Part shown: piece after piece, positions 6,711-13,627 of the stretch
Position numbering within the stretch: position 1 is the stretch's first letter
Layout: the number at the start of each line of letters is the position of its first letter
Source: Bacillota bacterium
GTDB taxonomy: Bacteria; Bacillota; Clostridia; Acetivibrionales; DSM-1351
Direction of reading: 5' to 3'
Length of the DNA stretch: 13,627 nucleotides
Assembly (NCBI GenBank): GCA_023431385.1
Contig: JAEYWA010000257.1
Span: 1-13,627, forward strand
The notes under the pieces: model-generated
Databases searched by the model: none
What the model saw: only the letters and a program-made list of their open reading frames with translations
Told to the model about the DNA's origin: nothing
Program-made: the position numbers and the translations under genes

Positions 6711-6753
6711 TACCATATTTTTATTTTCACGTAAAAAAGCTGTTAATGATTAA

Positions 6754-6862
6754 GCAGACCCTTACAGTCGATTTTCGACCTGTTTTAGCAGTCTGTTGTA
6801 GTCTCATGTCTTGTGCTGGTGTGCCAAGTATACCAGTATGTTTATTACTGTTCGTAATAAAC
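6754..6862 (+). promoter_or_regulatory. Hairpin cluster in the secA leader
   Basis: Several adjacent stems are visible. AGCAGAC (6753-6759) pairs with GTCTGTT (6791-6797, one G-U), enclosing GTCGA-TTT-TCGAC (6767-6779). Next come CTGGTGT/ATACCAG (6816-6822 with 6830-6836, one G-U) and a perfect nine-bp stem GTTTATTAC/GTAATAAAC (6840-6848 with 6854-6862). None is followed by a U-run, so this is not a terminator. No riboswitch family was recognised. Confidence 0.5.
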
Positions 6863-6928
6863 ACTAGACTAATGTTGTATTAATAGAAATTTCCTTTTTA
6901 ATTATATTTGGAGCCGTTCAGGGCGAGA

Positions 6929-6950
6929 GAGCTATATCAGCTCAAGGAGG
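6929..6950 (+). promoter_or_regulatory. SD-proximal hairpin and SD of secA
   Basis: GAGCT (6929-6933) pairs with AGCTC (6939-6943) around a five-base loop. The strong SD AAGGAGG (6944-6950) starts immediately after the stem and lies six bases before the secA ATG. The arrangement of a short hairpin abutting the SD is also seen in the thrC and 5734 leaders, with no sequence similarity. Confidence 0.5.
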
Positions 6951-6956
6951 TTAAGA

Positions 6957-9689
6957 ATGAAAAAATTTGTTGAAAGAATTATCGGTTCATATAGTGATAG
7001 AGAGTTAAAAAGAATATATCCAATTGTTAATGAAATAGAAGCACTTGAACCTGAAATAAAGAAACTCACTGACAGCCAGTTAAAGGCTAAGACACAGGAG
7101 TTCAAGGATCGTCTGGGGTCGGGAGAAACACTTGACGATATTCTTCCGGAAGCATTTGCTGTTGTTCGAGAGGCTTCAGTCAGGGTGCTTGGTATGAGAC
7201 ACTTCAAGGTTCAATTAATTGGAGGTATTGTTCTTCATCAGGGAAGAATATCTGAGATGAAAACAGGTGAAGGTAAAACCTTGGTAGCCACCTTGCCTGT
7301 ATACCTCAATGCACTGTCAGGAAAAGGTGTGCATGTTGTTACGGTTAATGACTACCTTGCAAGACGTGACAGCGAGCAGATGGGTAAAATATATACCTTC
7401 CTGGGACTAACAGTTGGTCTTATTGTACATGATATGGAGAACGACGAAAGACGCCAGGCGTACAATTGCGATATTACTTACGGTACAAATAATGAGTTGG
7501 GCTTTGATTACCTTAGAGACAATATGGTAATTTACAAGGAAGATATGGTTCAAAGAGACCTTAATTTTGCAATTGTCGATGAAGTAGACTCAATTCTTAT
7601 TGACGAGGCCAGAACACCATTAATAATTTCAGGTATGGGAGACAAGTCTACAGACCTTTATAAAAAGGCTAACACCTTTGCTTTGAAGCTAAAAGCTAAA
7701 GTAATCAAGCAAATGGATGACAAGGTTGACAGTGACGAAGTATTTGATGAGGATTATATAGTTGATGAAAAGGCTCACACAGTAGTTCTCTCAGCAAATG
7801 GTATAAGAAAGGCTGAACAGTACTTTGGGCTTGAAAACCTGTCTGATCCTGAAAATATGACTATATCCCACCATATCAACCAAGCAATCAGAGCACATGG
7901 TCTTATGAAAAACGAAAAGGATTATGTTGTTAAGGATGGAGAAGTAATAATTGTTGATGAATTTACAGGAAGAATGATGTATGGAAGACGTTACAGTGAC
8001 GGGCTCCACCAGGCTATTGAGGCAAAGGAAGGGGTAAAGGTTGAGAGAGAAAGCAAGACTCTTGCTACAATAACCTTCCAGAACTACTTCAGAATGTACT
8101 CGAAGCTAGCTGGTATGACAGGTACTGCTTTAACTGAAGAAGGTGAATTTAACACAATATATAAACTTGATGTTATTGTTATACCTACAAATAAGGAAAT
8201 GATACGTAAGGATAACCCTGATGTTGTGTACAAAAATGAAGCAGGCAAATTCAACGCTGTAATAGAGGAAATTGTAGAGTGCCATAAGAGAGGTCAGCCT
8301 GTGCTTATAGGTACAATTACTATTGAAAAATCAGAGTTCCTGAGTGGAATCCTTAAACGAAGAGGAATACCTCATCAGGTGCTTAATGCGAAGTATCATG
8401 ACAAGGAAGCGGAGATCATTGCACAGGCGGGTAAACTGGGAGCTGTAACAATAGCTACCAACATGGCTGGTAGAGGAACTGATATAGTACTCGGCGGTAA
8501 TTCAGAATTTATGGCAAAGCAGGAACTGAGAAAGCTCGGCTATTCTGAAGAGCTTATCAGTGCTTCAACCAGTTTCAACGACACAGATGATGAACTGATA
8601 CTTGAGGCTCGAAGCTGCTTTAAGGAGTTGAATGACAAGTATAAACAGATAACCAATTCCGAGAGAGAAAAGGTTGTTGAGGCCGGTGGTCTTCATATTA
8701 TAGGTACTGAAAGACATGAATCCAGACGAATTGACAATCAGCTGAGAGGTCGTTCTGGACGTCAGGGTGACCCTGGATCATCAAGATTCTACATTTCACT
8801 AGAAGATGATCTAATGAGGCTGTTTGGTTCTGATAGACTTACAAGTATAGTAAATGCACTTGGTTTGGAGGATGACCAGCCAATTGAGCATAGAATGCTT
8901 TCCAATGCCATTGAAAATGCCCAGAAGAAGGTAGAAGGAAGAAACTTTGATGTGCGTAAGCGAGTCCTGCAATATGACGATGTTATGAACAAGCAGAGAG
9001 AAGTTATCTATGCTCAGAGAAAGACTGTTCTTAATGGGGATAATTTGAGGGACTACTTCATTAAGATGTTTGAGAGTATTATAGATGGCGTGATTGCAAC
9101 CTATTGTGCAGAAAACCAATACGCTGAAAACTGGGATTGGGATTCAATGATAGCCTATCTGGAAAGTGTATTCCTGCCACAGGGAGCTTTACAAGTAGCG
9201 GTTGAAGATAGGGCCAGCTATGAAAAGGAAGATTTAAAGGAAAAACTCATGGAAATCGTCAACAAGATTTATGAGTATAAGGAAAACGATCTCGGAATAG
9301 ATCTTATGAGAGAACTGGAGAGAGTAGTACTTCTTAAAATTGTTGATGAAAAGTGGATGGATCATATAGACGCAATGGATCAGCTCAAGCATGGTATTGG
9401 TTTAAGAGCTTACGGACAGCGGGATCCTGTTATAGAATACAAGTTCGAAGGCTTCCAGATGTTTGAAGAAATGATCAAATCAATTCAGGAGGACTCCATC
9501 AGACTGTTGGTGAGATCCAGAATTGACAGAGAACATGCTCCTCAGCGTGAAAAGGTAGCTGAACCAGTAAACGCCAGCCATGGAGATGACGAACCTAAAA
9601 AGCCTGTAACTAATAAGGACAGAGTAGGAAGGAACGATCCATGTCCCTGTGGCAGTGGAAAGAAATATAAGGTTTGCTGCGGAAAGTAG
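6957..9689 (+). CDS. secA: Preprotein translocase ATPase SecA
   Basis: SecA is the motor ATPase that drives preproteins through SecYEG at the cytoplasmic membrane. The product is 910 residues, full length. Walker A MKTGEGKT (101-108) and Walker B DEVD (208-211) are intact, followed by the SecA signature VDEVDSILIDEARTPLIISG region. The second nucleotide-binding domain has TNMAGRGTDI and GLHIIGTERHESRRIDNQLRGR. The C-terminus is a SEC-C zinc motif, CPCGSGKKYKVCC (896-908), with all ligands present. The start at 6957 follows AAGGAGG by six bases and gives the family N-terminus. The common clostridial neighbours raiA (upstream) and prfB (downstream) are absent. Upstream it has a hairpin-rich leader and a small membrane ORF; regulation through them is inference. 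Confidence 0.98.
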   Translation: MKKFVERIIGSYSDRELKRIYPIVNEIEALEPEIKKLTDSQLKAKTQEFKDRLGSGETLDDILPEAFAVVREASVRVLGMRHFKVQLIGGIVLHQGRISEMKTGEGKTLVATLPVYLNALSGKGVHVVTVNDYLARRDSEQMGKIYTFLGLTVGLIVHDMENDERRQAYNCDITYGTNNELGFDYLRDNMVIYKEDMVQRDLNFAIVDEVDSILIDEARTPLIISGMGDKSTDLYKKANTFALKLKAKVIKQMDDKVDSDEVFDEDYIVDEKAHTVVLSANGIRKAEQYFGLENLSDPENMTISHHINQAIRAHGLMKNEKDYVVKDGEVIIVDEFTGRMMYGRRYSDGLHQAIEAKEGVKVERESKTLATITFQNYFRMYSKLAGMTGTALTEEGEFNTIYKLDVIVIPTNKEMIRKDNPDVVYKNEAGKFNAVIEEIVECHKRGQPVLIGTITIEKSEFLSGILKRRGIPHQVLNAKYHDKEAEIIAQAGKLGAVTIATNMAGRGTDIVLGGNSEFMAKQELRKLGYSEELISASTSFNDTDDELILEARSCFKELNDKYKQITNSEREKVVEAGGLHIIGTERHESRRIDNQLRGRSGRQGDPGSSRFYISLEDDLMRLFGSDRLTSIVNALGLEDDQPIEHRMLSNAIENAQKKVEGRNFDVRKRVLQYDDVMNKQREVIYAQRKTVLNGDNLRDYFIKMFESIIDGVIATYCAENQYAENWDWDSMIAYLESVFLPQGALQVAVEDRASYEKEDLKEKLMEIVNKIYEYKENDLGIDLMRELERVVLLKIVDEKWMDHIDAMDQLKHGIGLRAYGQRDPVIEYKFEGFQMFEEMIKSIQEDSIRLLVRSRIDREHAPQREKVAEPVNASHGDDEPKKPVTNKDRVGRNDPCPCGSGKKYKVCCGK

Positions 9690-9699
9690 TTAGGTTAAA

Positions 9700-9770
9700 A
9701 TACGTAAAAACAGTACCGTGGATTTCGGCAGATTTCATAGTTTTGATGCCGAGCCACGGTATTTTCGTAT
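9700..9770 (+). terminator. Probable terminator after secA
   Basis: TACCGTGG (9714-9721) pairs with CCACGGTA (9754-9761), enclosing CGGCA/TGCCG (9726-9730 with 9747-9751). Outer pairing of ATACG and AAAA with TTTT and CGTAT extends the stem to 9700-9770. The U-tract is only four bases (9762-9765), so efficiency may be modest. Confidence 0.7.
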
Positions 9771-9872
9771 CATGATTACCTTTCGCTCTATGTGTAGCTC
9801 TGGAGAGGTTAGCTGTCAGTGGAACTTATAACAGGTATTGATCAAGTGGTGATTTTTTATCCCAAATGTATA

Positions 9873-9901
9873 TTGACATTATTTGAAAGTAGCGATATTA
9901 T
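9873..9901 (+). promoter_or_regulatory. SigA promoter of the ZTP riboswitch
   Basis: A perfect -35 TTGACA (9873-9878) is followed, after exactly 17 bases, by TATTAT (9896-9901), five of six to consensus. The predicted start near 9908 coincides with the first base of riboswitch stem P1. The stretch 9771-9872 before it shows nothing I can support. Confidence 0.8.
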
Positions 9902-9907
9902 AAATAA

Positions 9908-9976
9908 GCTATACTGCTGACGGAAGTGGAATTAACCACAGGAAGTATAGCGATTGGGAAGCCGACCGTCTGGGCA
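9908..9976 (+). ncRNA. ZTP (pfl) riboswitch aptamer
   Basis: P1 is GCTATACT (9908-9915) with AGTATAGC (9944-9951). P2 is GTGG (9926-9929) with CCAC (9936-9939). The conserved 3' segment GCCGACCGTCTGGGCA (9961-9976) matches the pfl consensus CCGCCUGGGCA with one change, and that change is compensated: GACGG (9919-9923) pairs with CCGTC (9966-9970) to form the family pseudoknot. ZTP riboswitches sense the purine intermediate ZMP/ZTP, which accumulates when 10-formyl-THF is short, and usually activate one-carbon and folate genes. The downstream folate-type transporter fits this. Confidence 0.85.
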
Positions 9977-10002
9977 TAATGCTTGGACTGTGGGCCTTTT
10001 TT
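9959..10002 (+). terminator. ZTP riboswitch expression platform (terminator)
   Basis: The 3' conserved strand of the aptamer (9959-9976) can pair imperfectly with 9980-9998 around a TAA loop, with GGGCA/TGCTT at the tip. Six T residues follow (9997-10002). Terminator formation would consume the pseudoknot strand CCGTC, so ligand binding should prevent termination, giving an ON switch. This is the usual mechanism of the family; the pairing here has mismatches. Confidence 0.7.
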
Positions 10003-10131
10003 ATTGTTCCAAAAAACATATTTGTGATTAGGATAGGTTTAATAATTAATGAACAGAGGAGGACTTTCTGTACAATCATTGATTTGCATTGACTTCTGAA
10101 CAGGGAGTGTAAACTAATCTAGCTTCAGAGT

Positions 10132-10140
10132 TGGTATAAT
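10132..10140 (+). promoter_or_regulatory. Possible extended -10 promoter before the folate S component
   Basis: A perfect TATAAT (10135-10140) is preceded by TG plus one base, an extended -10. No good -35 hexamer lies 16-18 bases upstream. It is downstream of the riboswitch terminator and 32 bases before the start codon, so it would allow transcription independent of ZTP. Confidence 0.4.
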
Positions 10141-10172
10141 ACGTTTTATTAAAATAAGAAGGGAATACAAAA

Positions 10173-11096
10173 ATGAAAAAATCATCTCAAAATGTGCGCC
10201 GCATCACAATTTCTGCGGTATTCCTCAGTATTTCACTGATATTAAAAACAGCATTTTCTTTTTACATACCTATGTTTGGGCAAAACGGAATGAGTATTGG
10301 AATTTCGGGCATTTTCTCGATCATGCCATCTATTTTGTTTGGGCCTGTTTATGGTGCTGTTATTTCTGGACTTTCTGATTTTTTAGGGTATATTTTACGG
10401 CCAATGGGAACATATATACCCCTTATGTCGCTGGTTGCAGCTGCTGGTGGATTTATTAGGGGAGCATTATGGGTTGCCCTGAGAAACAAAGACAGTAAAA
10501 AAATGAGAATCTCAGTGGTAGTATGCTCTTTTATTTTTTTAATAGCAGGCATATGCAATATTTGGTTTATGTCTGACGATGGAATTGATAATAAATTTTA
10601 CGACCATGTACAGAAAGAAGAGATCAATACGGACAACATGCACTTTGTGAGCAAAATGCTGATAACAAGAACAATTGACACGAAGGATCCATCTGGAAAT
10701 CTGGAAACCTATATTACTTTTATGACAGAGGGTTTAATTGGGAGTGCAGCTCTAGGAATAATTTTAATAGCCGCTGAACTTTTTATTTCAAAGAAGCTAC
10801 TTAAGGGTTCACTCAAATCAGAAATTCCTCAGCTTCTTATTGCTATGATTACCTCTGGTCTAATTGTTACTACACTTAACACTATCATATTGCGTGAGAC
10901 AATTTATACCGCATGGAAGGCACTCCCATTTATGATAATATGGATTCCCCGAGTGATTGAGGAAATTATGGGTAATACAGTAAAAGCATACTTTATTACA
11001 TCTCTGTGGGGGATTTTCAGGAAGACTCATAGATTAAACGAAATGATTGTTGGGGTCAGTAATAGGAGCGAAATTCAAAAAGAGAAATCTGGTTGA
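10173..11096 (+). CDS. folT: ECF transporter S component, folate family
   Basis: This is a 307-residue membrane protein. The N-terminal half (about 8-104), with ITISAVFLSISLILKTAF, an internal GISGIFSIMPSILFGPVYG segment and GLSDFLGYILRPMGTYIP, is typical of folate-family (FolT-like) ECF S components. The family is usually about 170-200 residues. Here a hydrophilic stretch of about 50 residues (134-184) follows the fourth hydrophobic segment, then further membrane segments (about 188-206, 217-240, 247-262), making an enlarged version. It would deliver substrate with a shared EcfAA'T module encoded elsewhere. The SD is AAGAAGGG (10156-10163), nine bases before the ATG. Placement behind a ZTP riboswitch supports a folate-related substrate independently of the protein sequence. 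The exact substrate is inferred, and the gene symbol is provisional. Confidence 0.8.
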   Translation: MKKSSQNVRRITISAVFLSISLILKTAFSFYIPMFGQNGMSIGISGIFSIMPSILFGPVYGAVISGLSDFLGYILRPMGTYIPLMSLVAAAGGFIRGALWVALRNKDSKKMRISVVVCSFIFLIAGICNIWFMSDDGIDNKFYDHVQKEEINTDNMHFVSKMLITRTIDTKDPSGNLETYITFMTEGLIGSAALGIILIAAELFISKKLLKGSLKSEIPQLLIAMITSGLIVTTLNTIILRETIYTAWKALPFMIIWIPRVIEEIMGNTVKAYFITSLWGIFRKTHRLNEMIVGVSNRSEIQKEKSG

Positions 11097-11126
11097 AATT
11101 TTGACAATCTTTTAACACATTTCTTA

Positions 11127-11155
11127 TTGACAATGATTATCAATTGATTTAATAT
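11127..11155 (+). promoter_or_regulatory. SigA promoter of the feo operon
   Basis: A perfect -35 TTGACA (11127-11132) is separated by 17 bases from TAATAT (11150-11155). The -35 is overlapped by a Fur box, and a second Fur box lies just after the predicted start near 11162. Confidence 0.7.
11128..11142 (+). promoter_or_regulatory. Fur box 1
   Basis: TGACAATGATTATCA matches the 7-1-7 Fur consensus TGATAATNATTATCA at every defined position but one. It overlaps the -35 element, so Fur bound with iron(II) would block RNA polymerase. Confidence 0.85.
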
Positions 11156-11171
11156 AGTATTGATAGATAAA

Positions 11172-11186
11172 TGAGAATTATTATCA
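11172..11186 (+). promoter_or_regulatory. Fur box 2
   Basis: TGAGAATTATTATCA differs from the 7-1-7 Fur consensus at one defined position. It lies about ten bases after the predicted transcription start and 44 bases centre-to-centre from Fur box 1. Confidence 0.8.
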
Positions 11187-11217
11187 AATTAACATAATGT
11201 TTGAAGGCGGGGTATAT

Positions 11218-11439
11218 ATGACATTGGATACGGTGAATAGAGGAGAAGAAATAGAAATATTATCAATCAAGGATAAGGATATCCGTGCTCAAGCCATTCG
11301 TTTATGTATATATGAGGGTTCAAAGTTGAAATGCTCTGAAAAACTTCCTTCTGGTCCTATTGTATTGCAGAACAGAATGCAGGAAGTAGCTATCAGCAGA
11401 AAGCTTGCTCAACAAATAGTTATTTCAAAGGTAAGTTAA
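11218..11439 (+). CDS. feoA: Ferrous iron transport protein A
   Basis: This is a 73-residue SH3-like cytoplasmic protein that works with FeoB in iron(II) uptake. Family features include the RGEEIEILSIKDKDIRAQAIRL segment and the C-terminal VAISRKLAQQIVI strand-helix pattern typical of FeoA. I chose ATG 11218, five bases after AAGGCGGGG; an ATG at 11197 has no SD and adds seven atypical residues. It is the first gene of the Fur-box promoter, and feoB starts 24 bases after its stop. A direct role as GTPase regulator of FeoB is proposed for the family but not shown here. Confidence 0.93.
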   Translation: MTLDTVNRGEEIEILSIKDKDIRAQAIRLCIYEGSKLKCSEKLPSGPIVLQNRMQEVAISRKLAQQIVISKVS

Positions 11440-11463
11440 TTGAAGGTCACTTCGGGGGTATTT

Positions 11464-13272
11464 ATGAAGCAAAATAAAGAGCACCTTGTTCTTGTTGGAA
11501 ATCCGAATGTAGGTAAGTCGGTTTTCTTTAATACACTTACAGGTAAATATGTTGATGTGTCGAATTTTCCGGGAACAACGGTAGATATAAGCACCGGACG
11601 GTTTGATGATTATATAGTTGAGGATACTCCAGGAATATATGGTGTATCCTCCTTTAACGATGAAGAAAGAGTAGCCAGGGATGTAATTCTCAATGGAGAT
11701 GTCGTTCTGAATGTTATTGATGCTGTCCACATGCAGAGAGACATTTTTTTGACACAGCAGCTTATTGATATGGGAAAAAAGGTAATAGTTGCAGTAAATC
11801 TTATTGATGAGGCAACGAAAAACGGTATTAAAATAGACATAAAAAAGCTTTCCGGATTTTTAGGGGTAGAGGTGTTTGCAACCTCAGCACTAAAAGGCAT
11901 CGGGATTGATGATATAAAGAAAAATATTACAAAGGCCAGAGTCGGAAATAAAACTGAAGGTATTCAGGAAATGATCTCAGAGATGGTATCTTCCAAAGTC
12001 TCTGAGGCGGAGGCATTACTCGTTCTGGAAGAGGATGAGGTGATTTCTGAAAGAAAAGGCCTGAAGCCCGGTGACAAACGTGATGAAATTTATAAAAAAA
12101 GAAGAGAACGAGTTGACAAAATAATCAATGAAGTGGTTTCGGATTCCTTTGAGGGCTCAAGTTTCGGTACAAAGCTGGGCAGGCTTATGTTGAAACCCAT
12201 CACCGGACTTCCTATTCTACTTGTGATTTTAACTGCAATGTTTTGGTTTATTGGTGTTTTTATCGCTCAAATTGTGGTCGATTTTACCGAAGCCACAGTT
12301 ATGGAGGGGATTTATAAGCCATTTATTGAAGATATTCTGAGTTTTATACCTAAGGATTCATTTTTAGGTAGTCTATTTATTGGCGATTTTGGGCTCCTGA
12401 CAATGACTCCGATATATATGCTGGGGCTTTTGCTTCCCCTTACCATAGGTTTTTATCTGTTAATGTCTCTGATGGAGGATTCAGGCCTTCTGCCAAGGAT
12501 TGCAGTTTTATCCGACAAAGCACTGTCAAAAGTTGGATTGAACGGAAGAGCAATAATTCCGCTTATTCTTGGCTTCGGTTGTGTTACCATGGCTACTTTG
12601 ACCACAAGGTTATTGGGCTCAAAAAGGGAAAGAATCATTGCTACTTTTTTACTGGGACTGACCATTCCTTGCTCTGCTCAGTTCGGAGTAATAATCGGTC
12701 TTCTGACGCCTTTAGGCTTTAAGTATATAATTGGCTATACTGTGATATTAATATTAATATTCGGGATTTCCGGGGCCCTGATGAATAGGTTCCTTCCGGG
12801 AGAATCCACTTCGCTGTTTATTGATTTGCCGCCTATCAGGCTGCCTCAGGCAATGAATGTATTGAAGAAGACTATGGTGAAAACAAAGGCATTTATATTT
12901 GAAGCAACTCCGATATTTGCTATCGGTGCTGTTTTAATTACCATATTGCAATATACAGGAGCTTTAACTGCCATTGAGCATGCAATAGCACCTGTGACTG
13001 TACAATGGCTGAAGCTGCCTGATCAGGCATCGGTAGTATTTATTATGGGCCTAATCAGGAGAGACTTCGGAGCGGCCGGCTTAAGCCATATGGTATTAAC
13101 AAACGGCCAAATGTTTGTGGCACTGATAACCATCACCTTATTTGTACCCTGTGTAGCTTCAATCATTATGATATTCAAGGAAAGATCAAAACTTGAAGCA
13201 AGTGCAATATGGCTTGGAAGTTTTGCCATAGCATTTCTGATCGGAGGGATTCTGGCAAGGTTTATAATTTAA
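11464..13272 (+). CDS. feoB: Ferrous iron transporter B (short, variant-gate type)
   Basis: FeoB is the inner-membrane iron(II) permease with an N-terminal GTPase. The product is 602 residues, short compared with about 770 in E. coli. GTPase motifs are intact: G1 GNPNVGKS (12-19), PGTT (36-39), G3 DTPG (54-57), G4 NLID (112-115), G5 SAL (141-143). A helical linker with many charged residues (about 165-235) precedes the membrane domain. The gate motifs are GFGC (370-373) and IPCSAQ (401-406), and VPC places a third conserved cysteine at 563. The first gate reads GFGCVTMATLTTR and lacks the usual VPAIMATR arrangement. ATG 11464 follows GGGGG by five bases; a TTG at 11440 is less likely. Some variant FeoB proteins have been linked to manganese, so metal preference is uncertain, but the Fur boxes favour iron. 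Confidence 0.93.
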   Translation: MKQNKEHLVLVGNPNVGKSVFFNTLTGKYVDVSNFPGTTVDISTGRFDDYIVEDTPGIYGVSSFNDEERVARDVILNGDVVLNVIDAVHMQRDIFLTQQLIDMGKKVIVAVNLIDEATKNGIKIDIKKLSGFLGVEVFATSALKGIGIDDIKKNITKARVGNKTEGIQEMISEMVSSKVSEAEALLVLEEDEVISERKGLKPGDKRDEIYKKRRERVDKIINEVVSDSFEGSSFGTKLGRLMLKPITGLPILLVILTAMFWFIGVFIAQIVVDFTEATVMEGIYKPFIEDILSFIPKDSFLGSLFIGDFGLLTMTPIYMLGLLLPLTIGFYLLMSLMEDSGLLPRIAVLSDKALSKVGLNGRAIIPLILGFGCVTMATLTTRLLGSKRERIIATFLLGLTIPCSAQFGVIIGLLTPLGFKYIIGYTVILILIFGISGALMNRFLPGESTSLFIDLPPIRLPQAMNVLKKTMVKTKAFIFEATPIFAIGAVLITILQYTGALTAIEHAIAPVTVQWLKLPDQASVVFIMGLIRRDFGAAGLSHMVLTNGQMFVALITITLFVPCVASIIMIFKERSKLEASAIWLGSFAIAFLIGGILARFII

Positions 13273-13347
13273 GTACTGTTTCAGGTCCTTGTCAATTTGA
13301 TCTGTGATTTGCCTGGCAAATAGTTGCAGTTGAAGGAAGGTAGATAT

Positions 13348-13518
13348 ATGTTAATTAAGTGTCCTGAGTGCAGTTACACTTTCGATAGCACCATTATTGA
13401 CGATAACATTAAAAAAGAAAATACAAAATGCCCAAGATGTGGTAAAATATATATTAATAAAAAAGGATGTGAAGACTGCAAAGGCTGCTCTTTGTGGAAG
13501 ACCTGTAAAAAAGACTGA
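13348..13518 (+). CDS. Cysteine-rich zinc-ribbon-like small protein of the feo operon
   Basis: The product is 56 residues with eight cysteines: CPEC (5-8) and CPRC (28-31), a classic zinc-ribbon pairing, then CEDCKGC (41-47) and C53 near the C-terminus. There is no membrane segment or signal peptide, so it should be cytoplasmic. ATG 13348 is preceded by a GGAAGG-type SD; an upstream in-frame ATG at 13324 adds eight residues and has a weaker site. It sits 75 bases after feoB and 13 bases before a Fur-family gene. Its place resembles that of FeoC or of FeoB-associated cysteine-rich proteins, but it is not clearly either. A metal-binding or iron-sulphur role is inferred only from cysteine spacing. 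Confidence 0.75.
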   Translation: MLIKCPECSYTFDSTIIDDNIKKENTKCPRCGKIYINKKGCEDCKGCSLWKTCKKD

Positions 13519-13531
13519 GGGGAGTTTTGTT

Positions 13532-13627
13532 TTGAATACTGGTGATAGTGCCTTTTTAAAGGAGAAATTGAAGGAATGTGGCTACAAGTTCACCGGCCAG
13601 AGGGCTGCAATTCTCGAAGCTATGATT
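13532..13627 (+). CDS. Fur-family metalloregulator, N-terminal fragment
   Basis: Only the first 32 codons are in the window. The translation includes LKEKLKECGYKFTGQRAAIL, which matches the first helix of the Fur/PerR/Zur winged-helix domain. The start is a TTG at 13532, seven bases after GAGGGGAG; no in-frame ATG lies near. It follows the cysteine-rich gene by 13 bases and is likely the last or next gene of the feo operon, so it may be under the same Fur-box promoter. Whether it is Fur, PerR or Zur cannot be told from this fragment, since the metal ligands are downstream. Confidence 0.85.
   Translation, partial: MNTGDSAFLKEKLKECGYKFTGQRAAILEAMI

Noticed and set aside
6806..6883. 25-codon ORF with a hydrophobic stretch in the secA leader
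   Set aside because: No SD precedes the ATG and the stretch is better explained by the hairpins at 6816-6862.
9836..9859. Short hairpin plus T6 (ATCA-AGTGG-TGAT then TTTTTT) as a terminator
   Set aside because: The stem has only four base pairs and no GC-rich core.
9771..9872. prfB or another gene after secA
   Set aside because: No reading frame with family residues is present; the interval before the ZTP promoter shows nothing supportable.

Overview
This is a low-GC chromosomal stretch from a Gram-positive anaerobe of the Clostridia. The evidence is strong GGAGG-type ribosome sites, SigA-like promoters with 17-base spacers, a PheB-type ACT protein, a YerC/TrpR-like regulator, ECF transporter S components, a SEC-C-tailed SecA and a short clostridial-type FeoB. 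A relative of the cellulolytic Ruminiclostridium group is my best guess, but that is inference. No transposase, phage gene, CRISPR array, rRNA or tRNA is visible.

Layout. (1) 1-239 is a gene-free leader in front of thrC. It has an exact 52-bp direct repeat, a central hairpin, and a segment complementary to the whole thrC Shine-Dalgarno (SD) region. (2) thrC (240-1739) ends in a terminator. A new promoter then serves pheB (ACT domain), hom, and an ECF S component that starts six bases after the hom stop. thrC and hom supply two steps of aspartate-to-threonine synthesis; homoserine kinase is not in the window. A bidirectional terminator (4247-4283) closes this block. (3) A convergent minus-strand gene (4322-5734) encodes an anchored extracytoplasmic protein of unknown function made of two copies of one domain. 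Its leader carries a third, inverted copy of the thrC leader element. (4) yerC, a 132-residue membrane-type ORF of unknown function, and secA lie in one direction, with a hairpin-rich 246-base leader just before secA. (5) After the secA terminator, a strong promoter drives a ZTP (pfl) riboswitch with a terminator expression platform, followed by a folate-family ECF S component. (6) A promoter with two near-perfect Fur boxes leads feoA, feoB, a 56-residue eight-cysteine protein and the start of a Fur-family gene cut by the window end.

Themes. The window is rich in cis-regulation at the RNA level. The ZTP switch and the Fur-controlled feo operon fit known families. The two candidates for undescribed biology are the thrC leader, where an anti-SD segment could choose between two identical partners and whose 5' element recurs before an unrelated gene, and the small membrane ORF plus structured leader ahead of secA, which is placed where a secretion-monitoring peptide would be expected. 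Both are hypotheses drawn from base pairing and position only.
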